57,999 bases of DNA from a virus: the IMG/VR virus record IMGVR_UViG_3300047322_000965, positions 1-57,999 of that record. One strand, written 5' to 3'. Under the pieces are notes generated by a model. The model had not been told where the DNA came from and did no database searches. It saw only the letters and a list, made by a program, of their open reading frames with translations. Positions 25,767 to 32,936 of this stretch are shown piece by piece. The stretch's first letter is position 1; each line of letters starts with the position of its first letter. The position numbers were made by a program, and so were the translations under genes.

Positions 25767-25778
25767 CTCAGAACAATG
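25767..25778 (+). promoter_or_regulatory. Motif copy (CTCAGAACAATG) at a start codon
   Basis: Its ATG at 25776 opens the frame of the deoxyribosyltransferase-like gene. A second ATG at 25797 with GGAG 8 bases upstream is also possible as the true start. Confidence 0.75.
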
Positions 25779-26210
25779 CCAACTCGGAGACCTTCAATGC
25801 CTTATACCGAAGCTAATCTTACTGTATTTCTTTGCACGCCTCATAAGCATGGAGATTTTAATTATGAATTGATTAGGCGCATAGAGCAATATGGTTTTCA
25901 AGTTCTATGTGCAGCTACTCACAATCCGCAAAACCGTTCAAATAAAGACATTTTTGTAAGAAATGTTGAATTGATTCAACAATCACATATATTTGTCGCG
26001 GTTTTAAAGGATTACGGTAAAGATCTTACATGGGAAGTAGGTATGGCATACGGTCAGAAAATACCAACAATAGGACTAAATTACAATGCTCTCGAAACGG
26101 ACGTAATGACTTACTATTCATTAGATAAAATTGTTAAACCGGAAGAACTTGAATTGACTCTAAAAGAGTTTAACAAAAGAATCCAATATCGGATGCATCG
26201 CGATGGATGA
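25776..26210 (+). CDS. Nucleoside 2-deoxyribosyltransferase-like protein
   Basis: 144 residues (137 if the ATG at 25797 is used). LTVFLCTPHKHGDFNYELIRR, then NVELIQQSHIFVAVLKDYGKDLTWEVGMAYGQKIPTIGLN, matches the Rossmann-like NDT family: an acid after a hydrophobic strand, then the catalytic-type Glu in W-E-x-G-x-A-x-G. Relatives cleave N-glycosidic bonds of (deoxy)nucleosides, and related folds occur in TIR/SLOG-type signalling. It could salvage nucleosides, make a modified nucleotide or degrade a defence signal. It is AT-richer than its neighbours, hinting at separate origin. Confidence 0.7.
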   Translation: MPTRRPSMPYTEANLTVFLCTPHKHGDFNYELIRRIEQYGFQVLCAATHNPQNRSNKDIFVRNVELIQQSHIFVAVLKDYGKDLTWEVGMAYGQKIPTIGLNYNALETDVMTYYSLDKIVKPEELELTLKEFNKRIQYRMHRDG

Positions 26211-27714
26211 TAACGCTCCTCAGAACAATGAACAAACCCCCGCGACTGCGACTGCGACTGCGGACATTCTTGCGGAAGCAAACCTTTGGAATCCGCTCTG
26301 GGTTTACGATCTATTCCCAATCTACCAATCTTCTTGGAATCGGATGCCAATTGCCGGTGCCGATTTCGAAACTGAAAGTTCACATGAACCCCAACCAAAC
26401 CCCGAACCAAATAACAACCCTGAACAAGATTCTTCTAACAGTCCTGACGACGAAGAGAATTCTGACGATGAATCTAATAATAACACTGATGATAATGACG
26501 ATGATAGCCCAGATGAACCTGGCGACGATCAATCTGATTCTGATGCTGATTCTTCTACTGATGACGACGATAACAACACTAGCGAGTCTGGCGACGATGA
26601 CGATACTGATGAAGATAGAAATGGCGATAGCGACGACGGCGACGAAGATAGCAACGACGAAATAGAACCTGAAGATCAGGATAACTCCGATGCTAATGAT
26701 GAGGATGGACCTGATCTCGATCAAAACGAACCCAACGACGAACCGGATAACACTAACGATAGCGATAATCTCGACGAAACCGATCCCGATCGAAGTAATG
26801 AATATTCTCTGGAAGAGCCAAAACACGTCGAACCCAACCCAATACCCGGCCTAACAATAATGCAAACCGACGCCGGCCTAGAATACATTCGTGAATTTAA
26901 TTCCTGGGAAGATTTCGTCGAATGCGCCGCCGACAAATCCCTCTATGGCTGGAAGCAAACCTGTGAAAGCCATAATCCAAAACAAGGAACCGCCGGTGCC
27001 GGCGCAACCTGGACTGAAGCAATAGAAATGGCCCGATACCGCGGTTGGCCCGAAGGCCGCGAACTACTCTCCGACCTACTAACCAACATCACCCAAAAGA
27101 GCGAAAACTTTGAAATCTGGGCCTTTGATGTAGCTGGAATGTTTCCGGTTGTTCCCGCATTCCTTTCCGGCGACCCCGCTTGTATGATTGTGGACCCCGG
27201 AACCGATCTACGAACCCAATTTCCAATTATCCGCATCGACTACAACCATGAAGTTTCCTGGAACATAACTCCGCAAGACATGATGATACGCGGCGCGGCA
27301 GTCTTATCCCTTGCAAACAATCTCGAAGCCCACGGTTTCCAAACGGAACTTCGTATCATCGCCAATTCCCAAGCCTATATAGGCCGCAAACCCGCTATCT
27401 TCCGTTATTCTATAATCTACAAAAAGCCTGGTCAATTCCTCGATATTGATCGCGCTGCCTTTGCTCTGGCTCACCCTGCTTGTATGCGCAGACTTGGCTT
27501 TGCGCTTCTAGAACAACACGCCGAACTTGAAGCTGGTTTTAAAGACAGTTATGGCTCTCCACTCCATTCCTCAAATGACCCCGACTCCGGTTCTTTTGGA
27601 ACAATCTTCATTCCCGGCAGCCTTGGCCGCGAAACCGAAGCCAAGTCCCGAACCGTCGTAATGGCTGCCGCAGAAGCAACAACCTCCGCTCTCGCAACCG
27701 CCGAAGCAGATTAG
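26203..27714 (+). CDS. Asp-rich 503-aa protein, possible partner of the CobS-like ATPase
   Basis: Starts with an 8-bp overlap. Residues 1-60 are a short head; about 75-205 is an extremely acidic low-complexity region (Asp, Asn, Ser, Glu). From 215 is a folded domain starting DAGLEYIREFNSWEDFVECAADK and including GAAVLSLANNLEAHGFQTELRII, like the phage DUF7192-type proteins. CobT-type partners of CobS also have an acidic segment before a C-terminal domain, but I see no D-x-S-x-S metal site, so a CobT role is only suggested by layout and proximity. A motif copy falls in its fifth to tenth codons. Confidence 0.65.
   Translation: MDDNAPQNNEQTPATATATADILAEANLWNPLWVYDLFPIYQSSWNRMPIAGADFETESSHEPQPNPEPNNNPEQDSSNSPDDEENSDDESNNNTDDNDDDSPDEPGDDQSDSDADSSTDDDDNNTSESGDDDDTDEDRNGDSDDGDEDSNDEIEPEDQDNSDANDEDGPDLDQNEPNDEPDNTNDSDNLDETDPDRSNEYSLEEPKHVEPNPIPGLTIMQTDAGLEYIREFNSWEDFVECAADKSLYGWKQTCESHNPKQGTAGAGATWTEAIEMARYRGWPEGRELLSDLLTNITQKSENFEIWAFDVAGMFPVVPAFLSGDPACMIVDPGTDLRTQFPIIRIDYNHEVSWNITPQDMMIRGAAVLSLANNLEAHGFQTELRIIANSQAYIGRKPAIFRYSIIYKKPGQFLDIDRAAFALAHPACMRRLGFALLEQHAELEAGFKDSYGSPLHSSNDPDSGSFGTIFIPGSLGRETEAKSRTVVMAAAEATTSALATAEAD
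26219..26230 (+). repeat. Motif copy (CTCAGAACAATG) near the start of the Asp-rich gene
   Basis: Lies a few codons into the gene, read as PQNNE. The internal ATG is out of frame, so here the motif is not the start codon. Confidence 0.75.
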
Positions 27715-27727
27715 GAGTTTCATAAGA

Positions 27728-28129
27728 ATGATAGAAGAAAACAATATACTTGAGTTAGGCGATTTATCTTTTTTAACCAATTCATGGTTTCCACTTAAAA
27801 TTTGTGCTGCACCTGACTGCAATAGGTATGTAGTAAGTCCTCATTTCACAACCAAATATTGCACTAAAACATGCAAACACCGGCACTCCGCTCAACGCCA
27901 TTACAAGCTTCGCCGTGAAATATATCGACGTAGCTATATTAAAAATAAAGAAAAGATTAAAGAGCATAATCGCAAATATGCAAAAGAAAATCCAATACGA
28001 ACAAAAGCTTTTAAATTACTTTCTGATAACAGAGTATCTAACGACCCACTAATATTAGCAGAACAAATAAAAATTCTACAATCCCGCGCAACCAAAATGG
28101 AGCAAGCATGGAATAGAGCATTAAATTAA
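27728..28129 (+). CDS. CGNR-like zinc-finger protein
   Basis: 133 residues after a TAGGAG ribosome site. CAAPDCNRYVVSPHFTTKYC, then TKTCKHRHSAQRHYK, gives four Cys in the C-x4-C-x13-C-x3-C spacing of CGNR/treble-clef fingers, followed by a basic coiled helix (YRRSYIKNKEKIKEHNRKY). Probably binds nucleic acid. The codon use is AT-rich relative to neighbours. Confidence 0.7.
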   Translation: MIEENNILELGDLSFLTNSWFPLKICAAPDCNRYVVSPHFTTKYCTKTCKHRHSAQRHYKLRREIYRRSYIKNKEKIKEHNRKYAKENPIRTKAFKLLSDNRVSNDPLILAEQIKILQSRATKMEQAWNRALN

Positions 28130-28159
28130 ATCAAACTTACCATCAAAATGGAGCACACA

Positions 28160-28417
28160 ATGGCTGACACCACAGTTGTAACCAGCAAAGACGATTGCCA
28201 AGTAACACGAGTTAATACTCGTGAGATGATAAATGATCTTGGCACTCTCTTCAAAAAAGTAGTTTCGGGAGAAGCCTACAATAAAGATCAAATCAAAAGT
28301 GCTACCTCAGCAAGCAACGCAATAATGAAAATTGCGAAGCACGAGTTCGACGTATTCAAATACTTCGACTCGCGAATGCCTTCGCAACCAACACTCAAAA
28401 CAGTAGAAGAACAGTAA
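28160..28417 (+). CDS. 85-aa hypothetical protein
   Basis: The ATG at 28160 has TGGAG 7 bases upstream (an ATG at 28148 lies inside that ribosome site). Soluble helical protein with VNTREMINDLGTLFKKVVSGE and SATSASNAIMKIAKHEFDVFKYF. The pattern resembles small phage proteins near recombination genes, but I cannot name it. Confidence 0.6.
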   Translation: MADTTVVTSKDDCQVTRVNTREMINDLGTLFKKVVSGEAYNKDQIKSATSASNAIMKIAKHEFDVFKYFDSRMPSQPTLKTVEEQ

Positions 28418-28513
28418 TTTATCTACCTAGACAAAAACTACCTGAGCATGTAGTAAAAAGGCTCTCCAACCTCTGCCACCAAAAGAAGCCATAGCATAAA
28501 AGGAACCACACAA

Positions 28514-28897
28514 ATGCCATCCCTAGACCCCAAAGACCTCAAGTTCGGCCACTACTACATCGCCGATATCGCCCACGCCCCCAACAACCCAATCCACCGT
28601 TGTATTGTTTCCGACGTTCGCGGCTACAACCTCAACGGAACCATCCTTACCGTAATGCGCTCTGGCTACGAACCCCAATGCATGGCCGTAAACACCAGAA
28701 GCCTCGCCTATTTTAAAATAATTTGCGAAATAGAAGAAATGCATCCATCCAAAGACTGCTATCGGCTTATCAAAGACATGCCAGAAATCGCCAGTGGTGT
28801 TTCACATAACTACAAACCTGGTGAGCCTATACAACCTTGGCCACCAATACCAAAATCACCAAGACATTCCGCTGAGTCCAAGAAAACCAAGAAATGA
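28514..28897 (+). CDS. 127-aa hypothetical protein
   Basis: AAGGAA precedes the ATG. The N-terminal half is beta-rich (LKFGHYYIADIAHAPNNPIHRCIVSDVRGY), like small SH3-type barrels. The C-terminal 35 residues are Pro/Lys-rich and disordered. Not recognised. Confidence 0.65.
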   Translation: MPSLDPKDLKFGHYYIADIAHAPNNPIHRCIVSDVRGYNLNGTILTVMRSGYEPQCMAVNTRSLAYFKIICEIEEMHPSKDCYRLIKDMPEIASGVSHNYKPGEPIQPWPPIPKSPRHSAESKKTKK

Positions 28898-28924
28898 GCC
28901 CCCTTATAGGGCATTCATAGGGAA

Positions 28925-28936
28925 CTTAGAACAATG
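28925..28936 (+). promoter_or_regulatory. Motif copy (CTTAGAACAATG) on a start codon
   Basis: Ten of twelve bases match. The ATG at 28934 starts the YkgJ-like gene. AGGGA lies upstream of the motif. Confidence 0.65.
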
Positions 28937-29482
28937 AATGAACCAAAATCCCGTTCCTGCGGCTCATGTTTTGCATGTTGCATATTCTTAGGCATAGCCG
29001 AATTAAAAAAGTATCCAACCCAAAACTGCAAACACCTAGACGGTTCTCTTGGACCCAATACCCGATGCAGCATCTATTCTTCCCGTCCCGAACCCTGCTC
29101 ACGATACCGTTGCGGTTATATTGACGGTATTGGTTCCGACGAATCTTTCCGCCCCGACAACTCGGGCGTCCTAATAACCACATACCCCGATCCAGATAAA
29201 CCATTTCCACTATTCCACACAACCATAGTTATCTGTGACGCTAAAAAGGCCGGAACAATCAACGATGGCAAACTTAGCCAAATCATAAAATTAATCCTTG
29301 AAACCGAACTTTGCACGGCGCTAAATGTGGTAAATTACTCTACCCTCGAAGTAAACCATTTCAGAGACGGTAAAATCTACCTTGGCCGCCTAATAAAAAC
29401 TCCCGAATACGAAGGTTTCAAATTCGTTGCAGAAAATAAACCATTCGGTTCATATATGGTTCTCTCTATGGAGCAAAAATAA
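28934..29482 (+). CDS. YkgJ-like Cys-cluster protein
   Basis: 182 residues. CGSCFACC (C9, C12, C15, C16), CKHL, then CSIYSSRPEPCSRYRCG reproduces the YkgJ/CxxCxxxCC zinc- or iron-chelating family (C-x2-C-x2-CC ... C-x-x-Y-x-x-R-P-x-x-C). Such proteins are predicted metalloproteins of unknown reaction, some acting in oxidation or lysine modification. Starts on a motif copy. Confidence 0.75.
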   Translation: MNEPKSRSCGSCFACCIFLGIAELKKYPTQNCKHLDGSLGPNTRCSIYSSRPEPCSRYRCGYIDGIGSDESFRPDNSGVLITTYPDPDKPFPLFHTTIVICDAKKAGTINDGKLSQIIKLILETELCTALNVVNYSTLEVNHFRDGKIYLGRLIKTPEYEGFKFVAENKPFGSYMVLSMEQK

Positions 29483-29658
29483 TGGCAACCCGCGACGAAA
29501 TAACCCGCGCCCTAGATGCTGTTCAAAAAGAACTCTATGACATTGTGCGCAAACATGCCATCGATATACCCGATTGCGCGGTTGAAGAAATTGCAATCTA
29601 TTTCGTTACAAAAGAAATCCCAACTCTATACGATTGGCATCCTCGTCGCCGCAGCTAA
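29482..29658 (+). CDS. 58-aa hypothetical protein
   Basis: Starts in a TAATG overlap with the YkgJ-like gene. MATRDEITRALDAVQKELYD... is helical and acidic-basic, ending YDWHPRRRS. The coupling and composition support it. Not recognised. Confidence 0.6.
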   Translation: MATRDEITRALDAVQKELYDIVRKHAIDIPDCAVEEIAIYFVTKEIPTLYDWHPRRRS

Positions 29659-29665
29659 ATAGGGA

Positions 29666-29677
29666 CTCAGAACAATG
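29666..29677 (+). promoter_or_regulatory. Motif copy (CTCAGAACAATG) on a start codon
   Basis: The ATG at 29675 begins a 35-aa membrane ORF; AGGGA precedes the motif. Confidence 0.8.
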
Positions 29678-29782
29678 AACCAACACTTCCACATGATACC
29701 CCGCCCCAATGATTTTATAAAAGCATATCTATTGATATTATTAATAGTATTAATCCTATCGATATTCGGATTTTTTAAATAA
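29675..29782 (+). CDS. 35-aa single-pass membrane protein
   Basis: MNQHFHMIPRPNDFIKAYLL..., whose second half is wholly hydrophobic (LILLIVLILSIFGFF) ending in Lys. Starts on a motif copy, as does the 45-aa membrane ORF at 21133. Function unknown. Confidence 0.55.
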   Translation: MNQHFHMIPRPNDFIKAYLLILLIVLILSIFGFFK

Positions 29783-29805
29783 CCCAAACCGAGAGGCATA
29801 AACTC

Positions 29806-30180
29806 ATGAATACCAAACCCGACCTAACATTCCCAATCGTCGGTGCGTTCTTTCGTCCGCCAGGAGTCTCAATCCTAAAGCACATTCCCCTAAACACTCC
29901 ACTCATCCTACATGCCGATCCAAACAATCCAAAAGATCCCAATGCAATCGGCGTCTGGATCGCCAAGTCCGACATTCCATTCGACCGCATTCGCGCCCGC
30001 CCAGAAGTACAAGAAGCAATGGAATACAACCGCAACGATGAATTCCACCTTGGCTTCATCCCCGCAGCCGATGCTGAAAAGATCAACTACGACCGATCCC
30101 TAGCTATCCTCGCCCAATTCAAAATCGACCCCAACGGAAAACCAATGGTAAGAATGCTTTCTTTCAAAAAACCTGAATAG
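29806..30180 (+). CDS. HIRAN-domain protein
   Basis: 124 residues. FPIVGAFFRPPGVSILKHIPLNTPLILHADPNNPKDPNAIGVWI followed by FHLGFIPAADAEKI is the HIRAN pattern: an N-terminal strand, 'L-x-x-D-P-x-N-P-x-D-x-N-A-I-x-V', and 'L-G-F-I-P-x-x-x-A'. HIRAN domains bind 3' ends of single-stranded DNA and stalled-fork structures, often attached to helicases or nucleases; here it stands alone. A role at phage replication ends is likely. Confidence 0.8.
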   Translation: MNTKPDLTFPIVGAFFRPPGVSILKHIPLNTPLILHADPNNPKDPNAIGVWIAKSDIPFDRIRARPEVQEAMEYNRNDEFHLGFIPAADAEKINYDRSLAILAQFKIDPNGKPMVRMLSFKKPE

Positions 30181-30192
30181 GAGGCCGCCCCC

Positions 30193-30633
30193 ATGCCAAA
30201 GTTCGCCATCATAAACACCGACGCCAAAACAATCGAACTCCACGATGTTCCCGTCTACACGGATGCTATGAAACTTGTCAACCTAAAAAGGGGCGAAGTC
30301 GATTTCTGTTCCATCGGAGCATATCACGACCAAACATTCCACATCATTGTTTTCGAATTTGGCCTAATGCGCCCAAAGCAAACAACCTACTTTCGCCTCG
30401 GCACCCAATTATTCAACGGCAACGCAGTTATATTCGCTGCCGACCTCGAAGGTATTACAATCGATTTTCCTTCCAACATAGCCGAACATTGGAAAGTTTG
30501 CCCTGCATTCGAATGGTTCGCCTCTGCATCCGAAGTCGAAGCGGCAATAACCGCAAGCCGTGTCCTCCGCCCACAATCCGCCGTTAACGGCCAAGTCTTT
30601 TGGTCCTGGAACAAGAAGGAAACCCTCCAATGA
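30193..30633 (+). CDS. 146-aa hypothetical protein
   Basis: Preceded by a perfect AGGAGG. MPKFAIINTDAKTIELHDVP..., alpha/beta with a Phe-rich centre (YHDQTFHIIVFEFGLMRPK). Overlaps the next start by ATGA. Not recognised. Confidence 0.65.
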   Translation: MPKFAIINTDAKTIELHDVPVYTDAMKLVNLKRGEVDFCSIGAYHDQTFHIIVFEFGLMRPKQTTYFRLGTQLFNGNAVIFAADLEGITIDFPSNIAEHWKVCPAFEWFASASEVEAAITASRVLRPQSAVNGQVFWSWNKKETLQ

Positions 30634-30869
30634 ACCGAACCATCCTCGCAGCCACACTTCTATTCTCAATCTCCACACCCGCACCCGCTGCCAACATCGA
30701 TCGCGAACTATTCTGGAACTGCCTACTCCTCGGCTACACCCCCGATTATTGCATCGATGCAATAAACACCTATCACCACGAAACAACTCAATCCGGAGTA
30801 ACAATCCTTCGCGGGCAAGCTCCCAGCGGTTTTCAGCCAGAAGTCAAAGAAATTCCAACCGAGCGTTAA
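30630..30869 (+). CDS. 79-aa secreted protein
   Basis: From the ATG at 30630, coupled by ATGA, it begins with a signal peptide (MNRTILAATLLFSISTPAPAA, with cleavage after APAA likely), then a 58-aa mature part with two Cys (WNCLLLGYTPDYC) that may pair in the periplasm. The frame stays open for 34 more codons after the TAA. Could modify the envelope or block superinfection; unknown. Confidence 0.65.
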   Translation: MNRTILAATLLFSISTPAPAANIDRELFWNCLLLGYTPDYCIDAINTYHHETTQSGVTILRGQAPSGFQPEVKEIPTER

Positions 30870-30979
30870 CAAAGGCCCATCGCGATAGCGACCACCACAA
30901 CCGATCCCGACCCCCAATCCCAATTCGCCCCCGAAGTCTTATCGTTGGTCAATGCAATGCTAGAAATAGGATAAATCAA

Positions 30980-31156
30980 ATGGAATTTATACTAGAATTT
31001 CTCGGCCTGTTTGCATGGAGCGTTCTATGCTTCATTAGTGGAGCGGTGTTTGCAGCTAACAAATCAGTAGAAAAGTTTATAAAGCTTTTCGATAGAGAGA
31101 AATTAAAAGCCGCTTATATTGGTGATGAAGAAGATATTAAAAATCATCTAAAGTAG
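30980..31156 (+). CDS. 58-aa membrane protein
   Basis: The ATG at 30980 has TAGGA 9 bases upstream. MEFILEFLGLFAWSVLCFISG is a membrane helix and is followed by a charged tail (KLFDREKLKAAYIGDEEDIK). A longer open frame from 30560 is a shadow of the gene before it. Function unknown. Confidence 0.6.
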   Translation: MEFILEFLGLFAWSVLCFISGAVFAANKSVEKFIKLFDREKLKAAYIGDEEDIKNHLK

Positions 31157-31168
31157 GATTGATCTTCC

Positions 31169-31387
31169 TTGAGCGACAAACTCTACCATTTAATTTCCCT
31201 TGCGGTCATAGTGATTGGCCAGCTTGTATTTTCCCTTTTGTGGGCCACGACTACATCTGCACAATTAGAAATGCAAATAAAAATATCCGTTGCCTTCGCC
31301 GCCCGCATGGAACGTCTAGAAGAAATTTCCCAAAACCTCGCGCGCCCTGACGAAAGAATAAAGAACCTCGAAAAATCCCGCCAGTAA
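31169..31387 (+). CDS. 72-aa membrane-anchored coiled-coil protein
   Basis: TTG start at 31169 (AGGA upstream overlapping the previous stop). A hydrophobic helix (YHLISLAVIVIGQLVFSLLWAT) is followed by a coiled coil (LEMQIKISVAFAARMERLEEI...). The shape resembles small spanins or holin accessory proteins, but it is not in a lysis cassette, so I leave it unassigned. Confidence 0.55.
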   Translation: MSDKLYHLISLAVIVIGQLVFSLLWATTTSAQLEMQIKISVAFAARMERLEEISQNLARPDERIKNLEKSRQ

Positions 31388-31404
31388 AAAAGGAATCCAT
31401 CCCA

Positions 31405-31881
31405 ATGCCCAAACCGCTCCTTAGCAAAACCGAAATAACCAAACTCGTAAAACTTGGCCGCGTCCACGAATGTTTCACCCACTCCATTATTGGCACATTC
31501 GACGTTACTCTCATGAACGAAGTAGCCCCATATCTATACCAACGCTTCCAAGCCGACATCACCCCCGATCTAATCTCCCAAGTAAAAGCCACCCGCGATT
31601 GGGACGCAGAGCGAGTCGCCAATATAACAATCGAAGAAGTTCTTCAACCAACTCTATGGATATTGGATACTTCCGACAACACCCACATTCTAATCGACGG
31701 AACCCATCGAATCATCGCCAGCCTCGAACGATTTAAGTTCGCTAAATTCCACGGCTACATGGCAACTCTTGCTGACGCCATTCGCCCCGCCAACAACCTA
31801 ATCGCGTCCCATGATTGGGGCCGCATAGAAGTCAAGAATGGCAAACTCTACAACCGCGAAACCGGAAAGGAAATCAAATGA
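31405..31881 (+). CDS. ParB/Srx-like domain protein
   Basis: 158 residues. TLWILDTSDNTHILIDGTHRIIASLERFKFAKFHGYMA contains the 'hhhhDGxHRhxA' core of ParB/sulfiredoxin-like domains, which bind nucleotides or DNA. The N-terminal third is helical. It could be a nucleotide-dependent DNA-binding protein or a kinase-like ParB relative. No HTH follows. Confidence 0.6.
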   Translation: MPKPLLSKTEITKLVKLGRVHECFTHSIIGTFDVTLMNEVAPYLYQRFQADITPDLISQVKATRDWDAERVANITIEEVLQPTLWILDTSDNTHILIDGTHRIIASLERFKFAKFHGYMATLADAIRPANNLIASHDWGRIEVKNGKLYNRETGKEIK

Positions 31882-32081
31882 CCGCCCAACAACCAAGTTT
31901 AAAACCCAAACTGCTCGCGGTAGCAATGAATAAAACCACAAACCTATCTACCATCCACCAGCCCCGATTTAATTGGAAATCTTTCCGCTTCGAATTTCTA
32001 TTCTGGACCCTCATTATAATCTCGCTTCCATCCTTCGGCTTCCTCCTTCTACGCATCATAACCAGGATCAACCTCCCATGA
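31878..32081 (+). CDS. 67-aa membrane protein
   Basis: Starts in an ATGA overlap after AAAGGA. The N-terminal 35 residues are polar, then a membrane helix (FLFWTLIIISLPSFGFLLLRI). Function unknown. Confidence 0.6.
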   Translation: MTAQQPSLKPKLLAVAMNKTTNLSTIHQPRFNWKSFRFEFLFWTLIIISLPSFGFLLLRIITRINLP

Positions 32082-32299
32082 CCGACAAAGAACCTCAAGT
32101 AATCGTAAAGAAATCAGAATCAAAAACCGTAAGTTACATCTTTCCATTCCCTAAAATCGAAGCACTTATAATTGCTCACGCAAAGGAGATTTTCCCTGAG
32201 TTTCAAGGATTTTCAGATCGTCAAATTAAAACCACTATTAAAGGTGAAGGCGAGGATACAGAAATTATCTTGTCCGCATTCAGGGAGAAAAGCTCATGA
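32078..32299 (+). CDS. 73-aa hypothetical protein
   Basis: Starts in an ATGA overlap. MTDKEPQVIVKKSESKTVSY..., basic N-terminal strand region and a helix (IEALIIAHAKEIFPEF) then a Lys/Thr strand. Not recognised. Confidence 0.6.
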   Translation: MTDKEPQVIVKKSESKTVSYIFPFPKIEALIIAHAKEIFPEFQGFSDRQIKTTIKGEGEDTEIILSAFREKSS

Positions 32300-32655
32300 T
32301 CGACGACACAATCCGAACCCTATTCGTCGCCGGCGATCTAGACGGAATTCTATACCAAATAGAAATCCTAATGGAAGACCGCGCCCGCGTCCGCGCTGAA
32401 AATGACGCCCACAAGCATACCATCCATCGCCTATCAGTCGCTTTCGCCAACATCACCGAACCAAAAACTGGCCTTCCAATCAAAAGCCCCAGCCCAAGCC
32501 CCAATCCAAGCCCAAAACCAACTACCCCCGTCAGAACAACGGGCGCAAAGCCCGGCGCAAAGCCCCAACCAAAGCCCCCCGTCAGAACAATGAATCCACC
32601 CAAACCCAAACCAAGCAAAGAAGCTCTCGACCTAGACCTCGATCTCGACCTATAG
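32296..32655 (+). CDS. 119-aa Pro-rich protein with LDLDLDLDL tail
   Basis: Starts in an ATGA overlap. Residues 1-50 are a helical domain (LDGILYQIEILMEDRARVRAEN). Residues 55-105 are a Pro/Lys/Ser linker containing two repeat-motif copies in the GTC-AGA-ACA frame (VRTT and VRTM). It ends ALDLDLDLDL, the longest version of the shared tail. The layout of a folded head, a flexible arm and a short C-terminal hook suggests a docking adaptor. Confidence 0.7.
   Translation: MIDDTIRTLFVAGDLDGILYQIEILMEDRARVRAENDAHKHTIHRLSVAFANITEPKTGLPIKSPSPSPNPSPKPTTPVRTTGAKPGAKPQPKPPVRTMNPPKPKPSKEALDLDLDLDL
32530..32592 (+). repeat. Two motif copies in the Pro-rich linker
   Basis: GTCAGAACAACG at 32530-32541 and exact GTCAGAACAATG at 32581-32592. 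They are read as VRTT and VRTM, a different frame from the RQNN copies, which shows selection or spread at DNA level. Confidence 0.85.
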
Positions 32656-32665
32656 GAAAACCCAC

Positions 32666-32914
32666 ATGCCCGCCACCGAACTAACCAAATCCCAAAAGTC
32701 CGCCCTTCTTTGGTTCCGCAACCGTGGCGGCGACGGAATGTTCAATTACAACGGAACCCTCGTCGCTGCTGGCCAATTGGCCCCTGTAATGCGATCAACA
32801 TGGAACATCCTTAGAGATCAAGGTCTATTAGAATCATACAGCCGTCTTCGCCTCCGCGTAACAGAAGCCGGCCAAACAATCAACCTATCCGACGTTGAAG
32901 AATCCCACTACTAG
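32666..32914 (+). CDS. 82-aa winged-helix-like protein
   Basis: TKSQKSALLWFRNRGGDGMFN, then VMRSTWNILRDQGLLESYSRLRLRVTEAGQTI, reads as a small winged helix (helix, helix, then 'G-L-L-E ... L-R-V-T-E-A-G' wing). Probable transcription or DNA-binding factor. TAGGAAAA precedes the ATG. Confidence 0.65.
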   Translation: MPATELTKSQKSALLWFRNRGGDGMFNYNGTLVAAGQLAPVMRSTWNILRDQGLLESYSRLRLRVTEAGQTINLSDVEESHY

Positions 32915-32924
32915 CACAAGGTAT

Positions 32925-32936
32925 GTCAGAACAATG
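32925..32936 (+). promoter_or_regulatory. Exact motif on a start codon
   Basis: GTCAGAACAATG whose ATG (32934) is the start codon of the coiled-coil gene. Confidence 0.8.

Noticed and set aside
26380-26826. Ile/Val-rich 148-aa minus ORF
   Set aside because: Shadow of the Asp-rich low-complexity gene on the plus strand.
28355-28494. Plus-one frame extension at the end of the 85-aa gene (…PRQKLPEHVVKRLSNL…)
   Set aside because: Looks slightly coding but has no start codon or slippery site; may be a decayed remnant.
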